DNA of 51,108 nucleotides, taken from positions 1-51,108 of the forward strand of contig JAGAJP010000048.1 in the NCBI GenBank assembly GCA_017626045.1. The letters run 5' to 3'. This document shows, one piece after another, positions 43,488-51,108 of the stretch. Position 1 is the stretch's first letter. Each line of letters begins with the position of its first letter. The notes under the pieces are model-generated. The model ran no database searches. It saw only the letters and a list, made by a program, of their open reading frames with translations, and was not told the DNA's origin. Source of the DNA: Muribaculaceae bacterium (GTDB lineage: Bacteria > Bacteroidota > Bacteroidia > Bacteroidales > Muribaculaceae). Made by a program: the position numbers and the translations under genes.

Positions 43488-44795
43488 ATGAACGACTTTA
43501 AAGAAGTATCGGAAAGCTATACACTGTCGGAGGCTATCAAGGAGGCTCAGCGATGCCTCCACTGCAAGGTGCCCGGATGCAAGAAGGGTTGCCCCATCAG
43601 CAACGATATCCCCGACTGGATCCACGAACTTGCCCACGGCAATTTCGGCAATGCCATCAACATCATCCACAATCGCAGCAACCTCCCCGCTGTCTGTGGC
43701 CGCGTCTGCGCCCACGAGCGTCAGTGTGAGGGCAACTGCGTGCTTGCCAAGAAGGGCGAGGGGGTGCATATCGGCAAACTCGAGCGCTTTGTGGCTGACT
43801 TCGACAGCGAGGCGGGATGGAGTCATGAGAACATCCCCGAGAAGACACGAGGCAGGGTAGCGGTGATTGGTTCCGGTCCCGCCGGACTCACCATTGCCGG
43901 CGACCTCTCGCGCAAGGGATTCTCGGTGGAGATATTCGAGATGATGACCGAGCCCGGCGGCGTGCTGACTTTCGGAATCCCCGAATACCGCCTTCCGAAG
44001 GAGGTGGTGCGCCGCGAGATCAAGAAGATTGAAAACCTCGGCGTAAAGATCCATCTGCGCGCAACTATCGGTAGCAAGTATACAATCGACCAACTGTTTG
44101 AAGATGGTTTCGACGCCATTTTCATGGGCACCGGCACAAGCCGCCCGAAGACTCTCGACATCGAGGGAGGCGGACATCCCGGCGTGCGTCAGGCTGTATG
44201 GTTCCTGCGCCGCGTGAGCCTCTACAACTCCGGCTCCATAAGCCGTGATGAGGTGGTGATCGGCGATGGCGACAAGATCGCGGTGCTCGGATGTGGCAAT
44301 ACCGCCATGGACGCCGCCCGCACCGCCATCCGAATGGGTGCCTCGGAGGTGTCAATAATCTATCACCGCGACATCGACCACATGTCTGCCCTCCGCGCCG
44401 AATACGACGAGGCGGTGGAAGAAGGTGTGAAGTTTATGTGGAACACTAACGTGGTGAAGGTGAACGGCGCCGAAGGCAACCGCCTGAAGTCTATTGTCAT
44501 CGAGCAGGACGGCAAGCAGACGGAGATGCCTCTCGACAGACTCATCATGGCGGTAGGTTCCGCTCCCGCTTCCCGAATTGTGGATTCCACCGAGGGTATC
44601 GAGGTTGACGCCAAGGGATATGTCCTGACTCGCGACAATCCTTACGGCATGACAACGCGCAAGGGAGTCTTCGCCGGTGGCGACGTGACCAACCGTCCCG
44701 CTACGGTTGTCCATGCCATGCAGGACGCCAAGAAAGTGGCGGAAAGCATCGCTAAATACATCGACGCTATCAAACTGATTGAGGCAATAGGCTAA
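43488..44795 (+). CDS. GltD-like NADPH oxidoreductase
   Basis: A 435-residue flavoprotein of the glutamate synthase small-subunit family. The N-terminal iron-sulfur region has CLHCKVPGCKKGCPISNDIP and CGRVCAHERQCEGNC, cysteines for two 4Fe-4S clusters. The FAD motif is IGSGPAGLTIAG and the NADPH motif is VLGCGNTAMDAA. The C-terminal GVFAGGDVTNRPATVVHAM closes the FAD site. No large glutamate synthase subunit is adjacent, so it may instead be an NfnB/SudA-like electron-transfer or preTA-type subunit. It is co-directional with the SDR 15 nt upstream and ends before a strong terminator. Confidence 0.85.
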   Translation: MNDFKEVSESYTLSEAIKEAQRCLHCKVPGCKKGCPISNDIPDWIHELAHGNFGNAINIIHNRSNLPAVCGRVCAHERQCEGNCVLAKKGEGVHIGKLERFVADFDSEAGWSHENIPEKTRGRVAVIGSGPAGLTIAGDLSRKGFSVEIFEMMTEPGGVLTFGIPEYRLPKEVVRREIKKIENLGVKIHLRATIGSKYTIDQLFEDGFDAIFMGTGTSRPKTLDIEGGGHPGVRQAVWFLRRVSLYNSGSISRDEVVIGDGDKIAVLGCGNTAMDAARTAIRMGASEVSIIYHRDIDHMSALRAEYDEAVEEGVKFMWNTNVVKVNGAEGNRLKSIVIEQDGKQTEMPLDRLIMAVGSAPASRIVDSTEGIEVDAKGYVLTRDNPYGMTTRKGVFAGGDVTNRPATVVHAMQDAKKVAESIAKYIDAIKLIEAIG

Positions 44796-44821
44796 CCCTT
44801 GCCACATAAACTAAAGAACAA

Positions 44822-44866
44822 AGACAAAAGGGAGGAAATCCGCGTCGGATTCCCTCCCTTTTGTCT
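44822..44866. terminator. Bidirectional terminator
   Basis: A 21-bp stem with a single mismatch (left arm begins AGACAAAAGGGAGG, right arm ends CCTCCCTTTTGTCT) and a 3-nt loop, between the convergent gltD-like and WYL genes. A-rich and T-rich ends suit both directions. Confidence 0.85.
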
Positions 44867-44899
44867 GTATGTTTCTCCGCGACTTCTGTCCCGGGGCTG

Positions 44900-45790
44900 T
44901 CATCGGTAGTTTCTGAGGGTCTCACGAAGCCGCTCCACAAGCATCACCTGAAGCTCGCGCGGCGCTATCACCGTGACATCCGGTCCCATCGCCATCAGTT
45001 CGCTGATCAGCTCATAGTTGATCTTCAGCTTATAACTGAAGATGGAGTAGAACTCATGTACCTCCTCCGTCTGCGAATGGTGGAGGGGGAGCGCCCTTAG
45101 ATATTTGGCGCGGGTATAGGTGGTCTGGATCTTTACATCCCGGATATCAGCCTTTGAGGTCGTGATACCTATTATATTGCCGAAGAAATCCGAAATGTTG
45201 ATGCCTCTCGGCATCTTGAATTTCTCCGATGTCAGTTCCATCTCCCTTACCCTGTCGAGGGCGTAGGTCCGGTAGCCTCCCCCGTCTTTCTCTCCAAGCA
45301 TATACCAGCGCTGCTTGTATAGCTTGAGAAAATACGGACTGAAGAGTATGCCGACCTCGGGACGCGACCGGTTGAAGCCGGCGTATGTGAATACGATCTT
45401 CCGGTTGCCGTTGATTGCCTGGGCGGCGACGGGAAGAAACGCCCGCGCCGACGGAACGTCTTCCATCTCGACCCGACCCGAGGCTGCACCAAGCTCGGTT
45501 ATCATGCTGTTGGCGGCTGAATTGTCGAGAATCCAGTCGGTAAACTGCCTGACGTGCGGAGAGCCGTCGGAATCGATACTGTATGTGCCGTCGGAGGCAC
45601 ACACAATATCGATGTTGAAGTTTTCCTCTATACCGCGACGGTAGTTGTAAAACGTTCGCTCTGCCATGGGATTGCCGTCAGAAAACCGTGACTTTTTCCA
45701 AAGTTCGTTGAGTTCCTCACGGGATATGCGCCCATGGCTCATGATTGTGTCTACAATCCAGATATACCGCGCGATAATGTCTTTAGCCAT
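44900..45790 (-). CDS. WYL-domain regulator
   Basis: A 296-residue protein. The N-terminal winged-helix region (YIWIVDTIMSHGRISREELN, ERTFYNYRRGIEENF) is followed by a WYL domain (NGNRKIVFTYAGF, SPYFLKLYKQRWYMLGE) and its C-terminal extension. WYL regulators sense small ligands or nucleic acids. It begins only 3 nt after the stop of the large secreted pectate-lyase-like gene on the same strand, so the two are probably co-transcribed, an odd partnership. WYL proteins are often linked to defence or damage responses, but no defence genes are adjacent. Confidence 0.87.
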   Translation of the reverse strand: MAKDIIARYIWIVDTIMSHGRISREELNELWKKSRFSDGNPMAERTFYNYRRGIEENFNIDIVCASDGTYSIDSDGSPHVRQFTDWILDNSAANSMITELGAASGRVEMEDVPSARAFLPVAAQAINGNRKIVFTYAGFNRSRPEVGILFSPYFLKLYKQRWYMLGEKDGGGYRTYALDRVREMELTSEKFKMPRGINISDFFGNIIGITTSKADIRDVKIQTTYTRAKYLRALPLHHSQTEEVHEFYSIFSYKLKINYELISELMAMGPDVTVIAPRELQVMLVERLRETLRNYR

Positions 45791-45793
45791 TCT

Positions 45794-48517
45794 TTATTTG
45801 GATATGGAGATTTTCACAGGACGCATTCCGTCGGCACATACCACATACACGCCTTCGCCGAGCACGAATCCCACGCTTCCGCAGGGCGCCGGCTCGCTGT
45901 ACACGACGCGTCCGGCAAGGTCATAAACCCTGACGCTTCCGATTCCGGTAAGGCCGTTGACTGTGACCGCGTCGCCGCATACACTCACTTCGGGAGCCGC
46001 AAGACCATCTTCCATCGACCCGACTGAGCCGGGATCGTTAGATACATATCTTTCTATCAGGATATCGTGGAAGTTGATGCCTTTGTTGTCGAGCGACGCT
46101 CTGTCGAGGCGAATGTCGCCGAGGTCGGAGCCTTCGTAAATATATGTGAACTTGAACGATTTCTTTTCCGCTGCCTTGAATTTGAAAACGGCGAGGTCGT
46201 CGCTGTCGTCTATCTGTCCGTCGCCGTTCACGTCGTTGCCGTTGCTCAGGCGCACAGACTGGTCGCTCTTGTCGGAGTTGCCGCAGTAGAGGGTTATCTT
46301 CCATGGCCCCTCGATCTCGTTCACCTGAATGTAGCATGTGCCCACTTTCTTCTGCTTGCCGATGAATCCGACTGCACCCATCGATCCTCCGGCATCGTCG
46401 GAACTGTATGCCGTGTAGGCTCCAAGGCCGCCGAACGCCACTAAGCGTCCGCCGTCGGTGCCCATCACGAGATTGTCAAACTGCTTCTCTTCCTTCACGC
46501 CCTTCATGATGTCGAGCTGTCCGCTGCCAAGAGCAGTTCCCCACTCGGAGTCGGCAAAGGCTGCCGGCACGGTGTGGAAGTCGGTGTAGAAGAGGGTCCC
46601 TCCTGCCACTGTCTTGAAACTCCAGACGTCGCCCGTGGTGGTGCCGTTGTCGTTGACTGCGTCCACACGCCAGTAGTATTCTGTGTCTACCTCCATCTCT
46701 GCAGGGCGGAGTGAGGTCTCGTATAGCTCAGTCGCGATCATTGACAGCTCGGAGGGGGACTTTCCTAAGTATACGTTGTAGGAGATGGTACCGAAATAGT
46801 CACGGGTGCTGTTTTCCCATTCAAGCACCACATCAAGCACTTTCTCCTGACCTCCGTCGGCAGGAGCGACCACAACGGACTTCTCCGGGCTGAAGGGTTC
46901 GGAGGTCATGGTCTGCATCACAGGAGACTCCACCGAGCGCATACCATCCTTACCAAGGGCATATACTCGGAAATAATATACCTTGTCCTTCTCAAGATTA
47001 TCGACCTTGAAAGCGGTCTCGTCCGCCGCTGTCCTTCCGGCTTCCTTATATGAGATGCCGTCTTCCGAGGATTCTACCACGAAGCCAGTGGCTTCCGGTT
47101 CATTGTTTTTCCATTCAAGCGTTATGGCTGTCTCCTCGTTCTTCACAGACTTGAGTTCTGTCGGATTCTTCAGATACGGATATGGCGAGTCTATGGTGAA
47201 TACATAGTTTTCGATATTGGCGTATCCGTTTGCCGCGATGGCGGCTGCATCGGAAGGATCCTCGGGATTCAGGCCGTTGGCTGTCTCCCATTCGTCGGGT
47301 ATTCCGTCGCCATCGGTGTCAAGCGGCTTGTAGCCGCCGTAGAGCGTCCCTGTTCCCTTGTGTGGGAGCGCCTTTTCGGTGGCGATGCCGCCGGTGGAGC
47401 CAAGGGTTCCGTAAGACGTCACTTCGTCGATCAGATACTGGTCCACTTCATCTCTCACCGGAAGCGACGCTCCGCCGTATTTAAGCACATATTCCAGAGC
47501 TTCCGGAGCAGTCATCCGACCTTCGATTTGGGGAATGGCGTGAGGGGCCCCCTCATCCATAAGCGCGGCGACGTTGTCGACGCGCTTGCCTCCCGACCGT
47601 TCGTATTCGTCGTCGGTCATCTCATGCCCGTCGAGAATGCCGTTGAGGTTGCTGTCATAATAATTTCCTTCCGAAGTGTAGCGGAAGTTGCTGTTGCCTC
47701 CCACCAGCGGGAATGCCGCCTTCTTCCAGGGACCGGTCACCCAGTAGTTTCCGGAGATCTCAGCCCAGGAGTCGCCCGCGCTGTCTCCGCCCATGTTGTA
47801 GGCGGCCTCTTTGCCCCAGTTGTAGGAGACGTTGTTGACAAACTGGTTAAGACCTTTGACCTTCGGATTTCTTGTGCTGTTCTCGATATAGAGGTTTCTG
47901 AAAAGGGTCACGCCGTTGTCGGTCTGTATCAGACCGCCGCATGAGTGTGGCTGCAGTCCCTGACCGATAAAGGAGTTCTGGATGGTGATGTTCGCGGGTC
48001 CCGACCCTTTGTCGTTGGAGCTTACTGAGAAAGTCTCGTCGCGACCCCATAACACCGACATGTGGTCAAATATCATGTCATGTCCGGAGGCAACTCCGGC
48101 TGCGTCCTTGCCGTTGTCGCCGTTGATGCCCATCCTCACGCGCAGGTAGCGCACGATGATGTTGTTGGCGTTGGAAAACGACACGCAGTTGCCGTATACC
48201 TGAACGCCCTCTCCCGGTGCTGTCTGGCCGAGTATGGTCTGGTTGCTTTTGAACACGAGACGGCTCTTGAGGTTTATGACTCCCGAGACATCAAACACGA
48301 TGATTCGGTTTGGTTGCGAGACGGCGTCGCGTAGCGAGCCCTTCCCGCTGTCGTTGAGGTTGGTCACATGGTATATCTCGCCGCCGCGTCCGCCGGTGGC
48401 ATACCGTCCGAAGCCTTCTGCTCCCGGAAACGCGAGCAACGCGTCCTGAGCCGCCGCCGGAGCGGATGCCGCCGCCGCGATGCCGAGACACAACGATGCA
48501 ATAATACTTCTTTTCAT
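45794..48517 (-). CDS. Secreted pectate-lyase-like protein with C-terminal sorting domain
   Basis: A 907-residue exported protein. After the signal peptide (MKRSIIASLCLGIAAAASA) comes a right-handed beta-helix lyase domain (PL1-like, residues about 25-430: FPGAEGFGRYATGGRGG, NLNDSGKGSLRDAV, DHMSVLWGRDETFSV). A calcium-binding-like DTDGDGIPDEWE segment, two fibronectin III-like domains (about 455-650), a further beta domain containing DVNGDGQIDDSDD, and a C-terminal beta-sandwich (SVRVYDLAGRVVY, LGEGVYVV) follow. The last resembles type IX secretion sorting domains. It likely degrades pectin-type polysaccharide outside the cell. No SusC/D pair is adjacent. Confidence 0.85.
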   Translation of the reverse strand: MKRSIIASLCLGIAAAASAPAAAQDALLAFPGAEGFGRYATGGRGGEIYHVTNLNDSGKGSLRDAVSQPNRIIVFDVSGVINLKSRLVFKSNQTILGQTAPGEGVQVYGNCVSFSNANNIIVRYLRVRMGINGDNGKDAAGVASGHDMIFDHMSVLWGRDETFSVSSNDKGSGPANITIQNSFIGQGLQPHSCGGLIQTDNGVTLFRNLYIENSTRNPKVKGLNQFVNNVSYNWGKEAAYNMGGDSAGDSWAEISGNYWVTGPWKKAAFPLVGGNSNFRYTSEGNYYDSNLNGILDGHEMTDDEYERSGGKRVDNVAALMDEGAPHAIPQIEGRMTAPEALEYVLKYGGASLPVRDEVDQYLIDEVTSYGTLGSTGGIATEKALPHKGTGTLYGGYKPLDTDGDGIPDEWETANGLNPEDPSDAAAIAANGYANIENYVFTIDSPYPYLKNPTELKSVKNEETAITLEWKNNEPEATGFVVESSEDGISYKEAGRTAADETAFKVDNLEKDKVYYFRVYALGKDGMRSVESPVMQTMTSEPFSPEKSVVVAPADGGQEKVLDVVLEWENSTRDYFGTISYNVYLGKSPSELSMIATELYETSLRPAEMEVDTEYYWRVDAVNDNGTTTGDVWSFKTVAGGTLFYTDFHTVPAAFADSEWGTALGSGQLDIMKGVKEEKQFDNLVMGTDGGRLVAFGGLGAYTAYSSDDAGGSMGAVGFIGKQKKVGTCYIQVNEIEGPWKITLYCGNSDKSDQSVRLSNGNDVNGDGQIDDSDDLAVFKFKAAEKKSFKFTYIYEGSDLGDIRLDRASLDNKGINFHDILIERYVSNDPGSVGSMEDGLAAPEVSVCGDAVTVNGLTGIGSVRVYDLAGRVVYSEPAPCGSVGFVLGEGVYVVCADGMRPVKISISK

Positions 48518-48649
48518 GATGATGTAGTTGTTATGGGCTTGTGCCCCGATTATATTAATGTTGAAGTTGTTTAAACATATATAGCAAACGCCCGGACTCT
48601 TCAATTGCCCCGACGACTCTGAATCATCCTTGACGATTTCAACACATCG

Positions 48650-48681
48650 CAAAATTAAGCATTTCCCCCGTCAAGTCCAAA
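48650..48681 (-). promoter_or_regulatory. Promoter of the pectate-lyase-like gene
   Basis: Full consensus on the minus strand: TTTG (48678-48681), 20-bp spacer, TAATTTTG (48650-48657). It predicts a leader of about 125 nt, which carries the TGAAGTTGTTTAAAC motif at 48562-48576. Confidence 0.8.
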
Positions 48682-48758
48682 TTTTTCTTATGTTTTTTGA
48701 AATGATATGAAAGCCTCCTCCTTGCTTTAATCCCGATCTCAGCACTTGACAATTTATC

Positions 48759-48797
48759 AACGCGAGTTCGGGATAAGGAATACCCTGAACTCGCGTT
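48759..48797. repeat. 11-bp inverted repeat AACGCGAGTTC
   Basis: AACGCGAGTTC (48759-48769) pairs perfectly with GAACTCGCGTT (48787-48797). An inner GGG/CCC with a one-base bulge extends the stem. No U-run follows on either strand within a few bases. It could be a terminator for the genes arriving from the right, or a border of the acquired block. Confidence 0.6.
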
Positions 48798-48879
48798 ATT
48801 CCAACCATAAGACCGATTATTACTGATACACTTTACAATCAAAAAACAGTTGGGGTATCTTAATAATTTGATGAAGGCA

Positions 48880-48924
48880 CGTGTAGTAGTCCTCAAAAAC
48901 AGCTACTACACATACTACTACACG
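48880..48924. repeat. CGTGTAGTAGT inverted and direct repeats
   Basis: CGTGTAGTAGT (48880-48890) and ACTACTACACG (48914-48924) are perfect 11-bp inverted copies. A further CTACTACACA lies between them (from 48903), giving a direct repeat as well. Such an array resembles a protein-binding site. Confidence 0.6.
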
Positions 48925-48937
48925 ATAAATTTGTGAA

Positions 48938-49474
48938 CTACACAGATATTACACCACTCGAACACCGATAGGCATAGGTATATGGTGGTGGAATCGAAAG
49001 CGTAGTCATGGCCGTCAAGCTCGAAGATATGGTAATCCCGCTACTCGTTGGCTTGCTAACCTTACTTTTTAGGAATTGGGGGCATAAATATTTCAGGTAT
49101 AACCCTTTTTTGACGTATAAGCTTGCCGGCAAAGAACAAACTGCAAATACTCCTCCGAATACAAGAGACCATATAAGACAAGAAACGATATCGTTTGGAT
49201 AAAGCCATTGATGAAGAATTAAAAAACCGATTATTAAAGAAGACATCACAATGAAGATGTATGAGCGTAACGGTAGAGTCGCCGCTGTTCTTGATGTAAG
49301 CCATCCCAATATAGCTCCTGTCAGCCAACATGGAATAAAGGCAATCGGCATCAATGGAACAAGAAAAAATAAACAAACCATACAACTTATTATACAAGTG
49401 GGTATTGACGAAAATAATCCGCATGCCAAAGAGAAAGCCATAAATTGTAAGAGTTTAATATCGTTGATTTTCAT
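48938..49474 (-). CDS. Small multi-pass membrane protein, unknown
   Basis: A 178-residue ORF with four hydrophobic segments (about 8-30, 34-57, 70-90 and 95-117: IISCMVCLFFLVPLMPIAFI, YIFIVMSSLIIGFLILHQWL), then a polar tail rich in Ser and Thr. No family is recognised. It is AT-rich like its right-hand neighbours. It is third in line after the RHS toxin end and the exported protein on the same strand, 70 nt from the latter. That position fits an immunity or orphan immunity gene, but this is inference. A plus-strand ORF in the same DNA is shorter and less plausible. Confidence 0.55.
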   Translation of the reverse strand: MKINDIKLLQFMAFSLACGLFSSIPTCIISCMVCLFFLVPLMPIAFIPCWLTGAILGWLTSRTAATLPLRSYIFIVMSSLIIGFLILHQWLYPNDIVSCLIWSLVFGGVFAVCSLPASLYVKKGLYLKYLCPQFLKSKVSKPTSSGITISSSLTAMTTLSIPPPYTYAYRCSSGVISV

Positions 49475-49544
49475 ATGATTAATTTATTCTTTTCCCATTC
49501 AAATATTGATTGTAATAGATTTGAGGGTAGAAAGCGAATGTCTC

Positions 49545-50078
49545 TCAATTGATATTATATGGTTCAAGAGGAATTTCAACTGGTGCCATGCTTTTTATAT
49601 ATTTTATTGTCTTTTGTATATATTCTGGGAAATCTTCTAAGTAGTAGGAATATCCAGAGGCTACCTTCTTTCCATTTACGTACAGTATATACTTCCAGTC
49701 ATCCTTTACCTCCAAAGGGTGAGAATACTTAGTCCCATCCAACTTTGTGATAGTTTTTTGTATATATTCTTGTTCTTCGAGTGTTAGCCTTCTTTTGTAT
49801 TCTTCTTTGTCAAGATACCATTTGACAGGTTTTGTCACCGTATCATTAGTCCACCACTCTCCATTTTTTTCAAATCTCACAATGGAATCATTTATACATG
49901 CACGTTCACTAAAAGCACCGCACTCCATCACAAGCATAATACAAATTTTATTTTGTATTTTATCGTTTATTATCGCATCGTTTTCATTATGTGTTGACGA
50001 TGAATCTTGTGTGCTGTCGTTTTTAGTTGAGCATGAATCACATACAAGAAGTAAAAGCAATAATAATATTTTTTTCAT
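49545..50078 (-). CDS. Small exported protein, candidate RHS immunity
   Basis: A 177-residue protein with a strong N-terminal export signal (MKKILLLLLLLVCDSCSTK). Cys16 could be lipidated, though the box before it (CDSC) is atypical. A polar Asp/Ser linker and an alpha/beta domain follow, with several aromatic and charged residues (GEWWTNDTVTKPVKWYLDKE, DWKYILYVNGKKVASGYSYY). No family is recognised. It starts 18 nt after the stop of the RHS toxin gene on the same strand and has the same low GC. Immunity genes directly follow toxin domains in polymorphic toxin loci, and exported immunity proteins suit toxins that act in the periplasm or on entry (inference). Confidence 0.6.
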   Translation of the reverse strand: MKKILLLLLLLVCDSCSTKNDSTQDSSSTHNENDAIINDKIQNKICIMLVMECGAFSERACINDSIVRFEKNGEWWTNDTVTKPVKWYLDKEEYKRRLTLEEQEYIQKTITKLDGTKYSHPLEVKDDWKYILYVNGKKVASGYSYYLEDFPEYIQKTIKYIKSMAPVEIPLEPYNIN

Positions 50079-50096
50079 TGTAGATTGTTTTTTTGT

Positions 50097-51108
50097 TTAT
50101 TTTTTGGGGATTCCATAAGCACTGCGTAGAGGTAAACCATGTTCCTTGCGTATGTCATTTTCAGTAATAGTATGTAGCACATGATATTTGATTAATCCTA
50201 TTGTTGAGAGCTCTTCTATAGGAACATTCTTCTGTGTATGATTTATTCCATCATTTGATTTATATGTAAAATCTAAAACATCGGAATAATCAATTGCTAT
50301 TCCTCTCATAGAATGGTCAGCATGAATAAGTTCATGGGCAAGACCAATATATGATGGTCTATTACTCAAGTTCATATTTCCGGTTTTTCTATTGGTGGTT
50401 AGAGTCTTAGAATTAACATTTTGGTTGAAATCCACTTTTGTATTCGATCCTTTGCCATTAGAAGCATCAGCCTTATTCTCATCTCGTTCTTGATTGGAAT
50501 TATCAGTAACATTTATTGTGACCGTTTTATCAGAACTATTCAAACTTCTTATTAGTCTTGTTCCGGCAGTCTTTTTACCGTTTCTCAAAGATGCAATCTT
50601 GATTCTGATAGAACCGTCATTCTGAGTGGAGAAAACAAGTTTGTCATCAGTTAACTGCATCATGTTCCACATTACAGTGAGAATATCCGTGACAGATGTA
50701 CCCTTCGGCATTTCAATAATCTTTCCTGTCGGATCAGAGAGGTTAATGGGATTGTTTGCACAATACAAGTAAGGTGACAGCCAATAGTATTTCTCACCCT
50801 TCCTGTCAATGCTGGTGAAATGCGGGACTGCGGGATAGTACTGTCTTGCTCCGAAGTCGTACTCGTTGAGACCGTTCTGCAGCGTCAGCTCCTTGCCCCC
50901 GAACTTGAACGGCTGCGGGTCCGAGCCGGTTCCGAGGTCTGCTATCACCGAGCCGTAGGGATAGTAGGCGACAGTCTGCTCGATGGCTCCTGTCGAGCCG
51001 TTGACCACAGCGCGGTTGCTTCCCAGGTAGTCCTGCGTGTAGTAGTGGAACGTGACCAGTCCGTCGGTTATTGTGGCGTATCCGCCAGGGAATCGCACCA
51101 TGTCCACC
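50097..51108 (-). CDS. RHS toxin 3' end with M91-type zincin domain, partial
   Basis: The gene continues past the right edge. Visible residues 1-128 are the end of the RHS repeat-associated core: YLGSNRAVVN, YYPYGSVIAD, KFGGKELTLQNGLNEYDFGARQ and the conserved close NPINLSDPTG. The variable C-terminal domain starts at about residue 129 (nt 50723 and below), where GC content falls sharply. It contains HELIH (258-262, GLAHELIHADHSMRG) and ends ITENDIRKEHGLPLRSAY, which fit the M91/NleD-like effector peptidase pattern, with a glutamate near 298-299 as likely third ligand. RHS proteins deliver such toxins to neighbouring cells. It is followed by a candidate immunity gene. Confidence 0.82.
   Translation of the reverse strand, partial: VDMVRFPGGYATITDGLVTFHYYTQDYLGSNRAVVNGSTGAIEQTVAYYPYGSVIADLGTGSDPQPFKFGGKELTLQNGLNEYDFGARQYYPAVPHFTSIDRKGEKYYWLSPYLYCANNPINLSDPTGKIIEMPKGTSVTDILTVMWNMMQLTDDKLVFSTQNDGSIRIKIASLRNGKKTAGTRLIRSLNSSDKTVTINVTDNSNQERDENKADASNGKGSNTKVDFNQNVNSKTLTTNRKTGNMNLSNRPSYIGLAHELIHADHSMRGIAIDYSDVLDFTYKSNDGINHTQKNVPIEELSTIGLIKYHVLHTITENDIRKEHGLPLRSAYGIPKK

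Larger units (their letters stand above)
48682..48937. other. AT-rich intergenic region with inverted repeats
   Basis: No gene is seen. It holds the hairpin at 48759-48797, the GTGTAGTAGT repeats at 48880-48924, and an isolated -7 box TAAATTTG (48926-48933) on the plus strand. It separates GC-rich resident sequence from the AT-rich block to the right. Confidence 0.6.

Noticed and set aside
48881..48923. Possible CRISPR-like array of GTAGTAGT units
   Set aside because: Units are too short, too few and partly inverted, with no regular spacers or cas genes; no CRISPR is seen anywhere in the window.
49008..49202. Plus-strand ORF opposite the small membrane protein
   Set aside because: Shorter, hydrophilic and without context; the minus-strand frame has coherent membrane helices and shares strand with its neighbours.

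Overview
The window looks like a chromosomal segment of a Bacteroidales bacterium, probably Muribaculaceae or a close relative (inference). The evidence is: promoters of the Bacteroides type (TTTG or GTTG, about 19-22 bp, then TAnnTTTG); fimbrillin and DUF5119 lipoproteins; a DUF4286-ruvC pair; a GlsB-type N-acyltransferase; a possible type IX C-terminal secretion domain; and the M56/BlaI pair. Most of the window is GC-rich housekeeping sequence. The last 2.5 kb (about 48.5-50.7 kb) is clearly AT-rich and looks acquired.

Layout. 0-8.5 kb: a left-edge exported protein that is out of frame with its best start, then a FlK-like thioesterase, radical SAM protein, LD-carboxypeptidase, ybeY, mnmG, apt and uvrC. 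A perfect 16-bp parS centromere lies just after mnmG. 8.7-11.6 kb: three overlapping genes (GlsB-like lipid N-acyltransferase, LegB-like nucleotide-sugar 4,6-dehydratase, ATP-grasp ligase) form an unusual operon. 11.8-20.6 kb: a highly expressed OmpA/TPR lipoprotein, then a 380-bp element bounded by perfect 32-bp inverted repeats that forms the whole upstream region of nadB, then an S41 protease translationally coupled to mfd. 20.6-25.3 kb: acyl-ACP thioesterase, Fur-family regulator, ROK kinase, and a two-gene fimbrial module.

25.4-31.2 kb: a divergent carbohydrate locus with a DUF5107-TPR protein, an MFS sugar porter and an AraC regulator. 31.3-36.1 kb: a truncated hemerythrin-type gene ending in a 9-C tract, aquaporin, RNase R, tRNA-Thr(TGT), DUF4286 and ruvC. 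36.3-38.3 kb: a BlaR-like M56/TonB sensor with its BlaI repressor and two palindromic operators at the promoter. 38.4-44.8 kb: DUF234 ATPase, acyltransferase 3, SPFH-NfeD pair, a gluconate 5-dehydrogenase-type SDR and a GltD-like oxidoreductase. 44.9-48.5 kb: a large secreted pectate-lyase-like protein followed 3 nt later by a WYL regulator. 48.9-51.1 kb: the 3' end of an RHS polymorphic toxin with an M91-type zincin C-terminal domain, then a small exported protein (candidate immunity) and a small membrane protein.

The best candidates for undescribed biology are the RHS-M91 toxin with its neighbours, the glsB-legB-ATP-grasp operon, the inverted-repeat element at nadB, and a recurring GTTTAAACAACTTCATT-like leader motif. 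All functional calls come from reading motifs; no database search was run.
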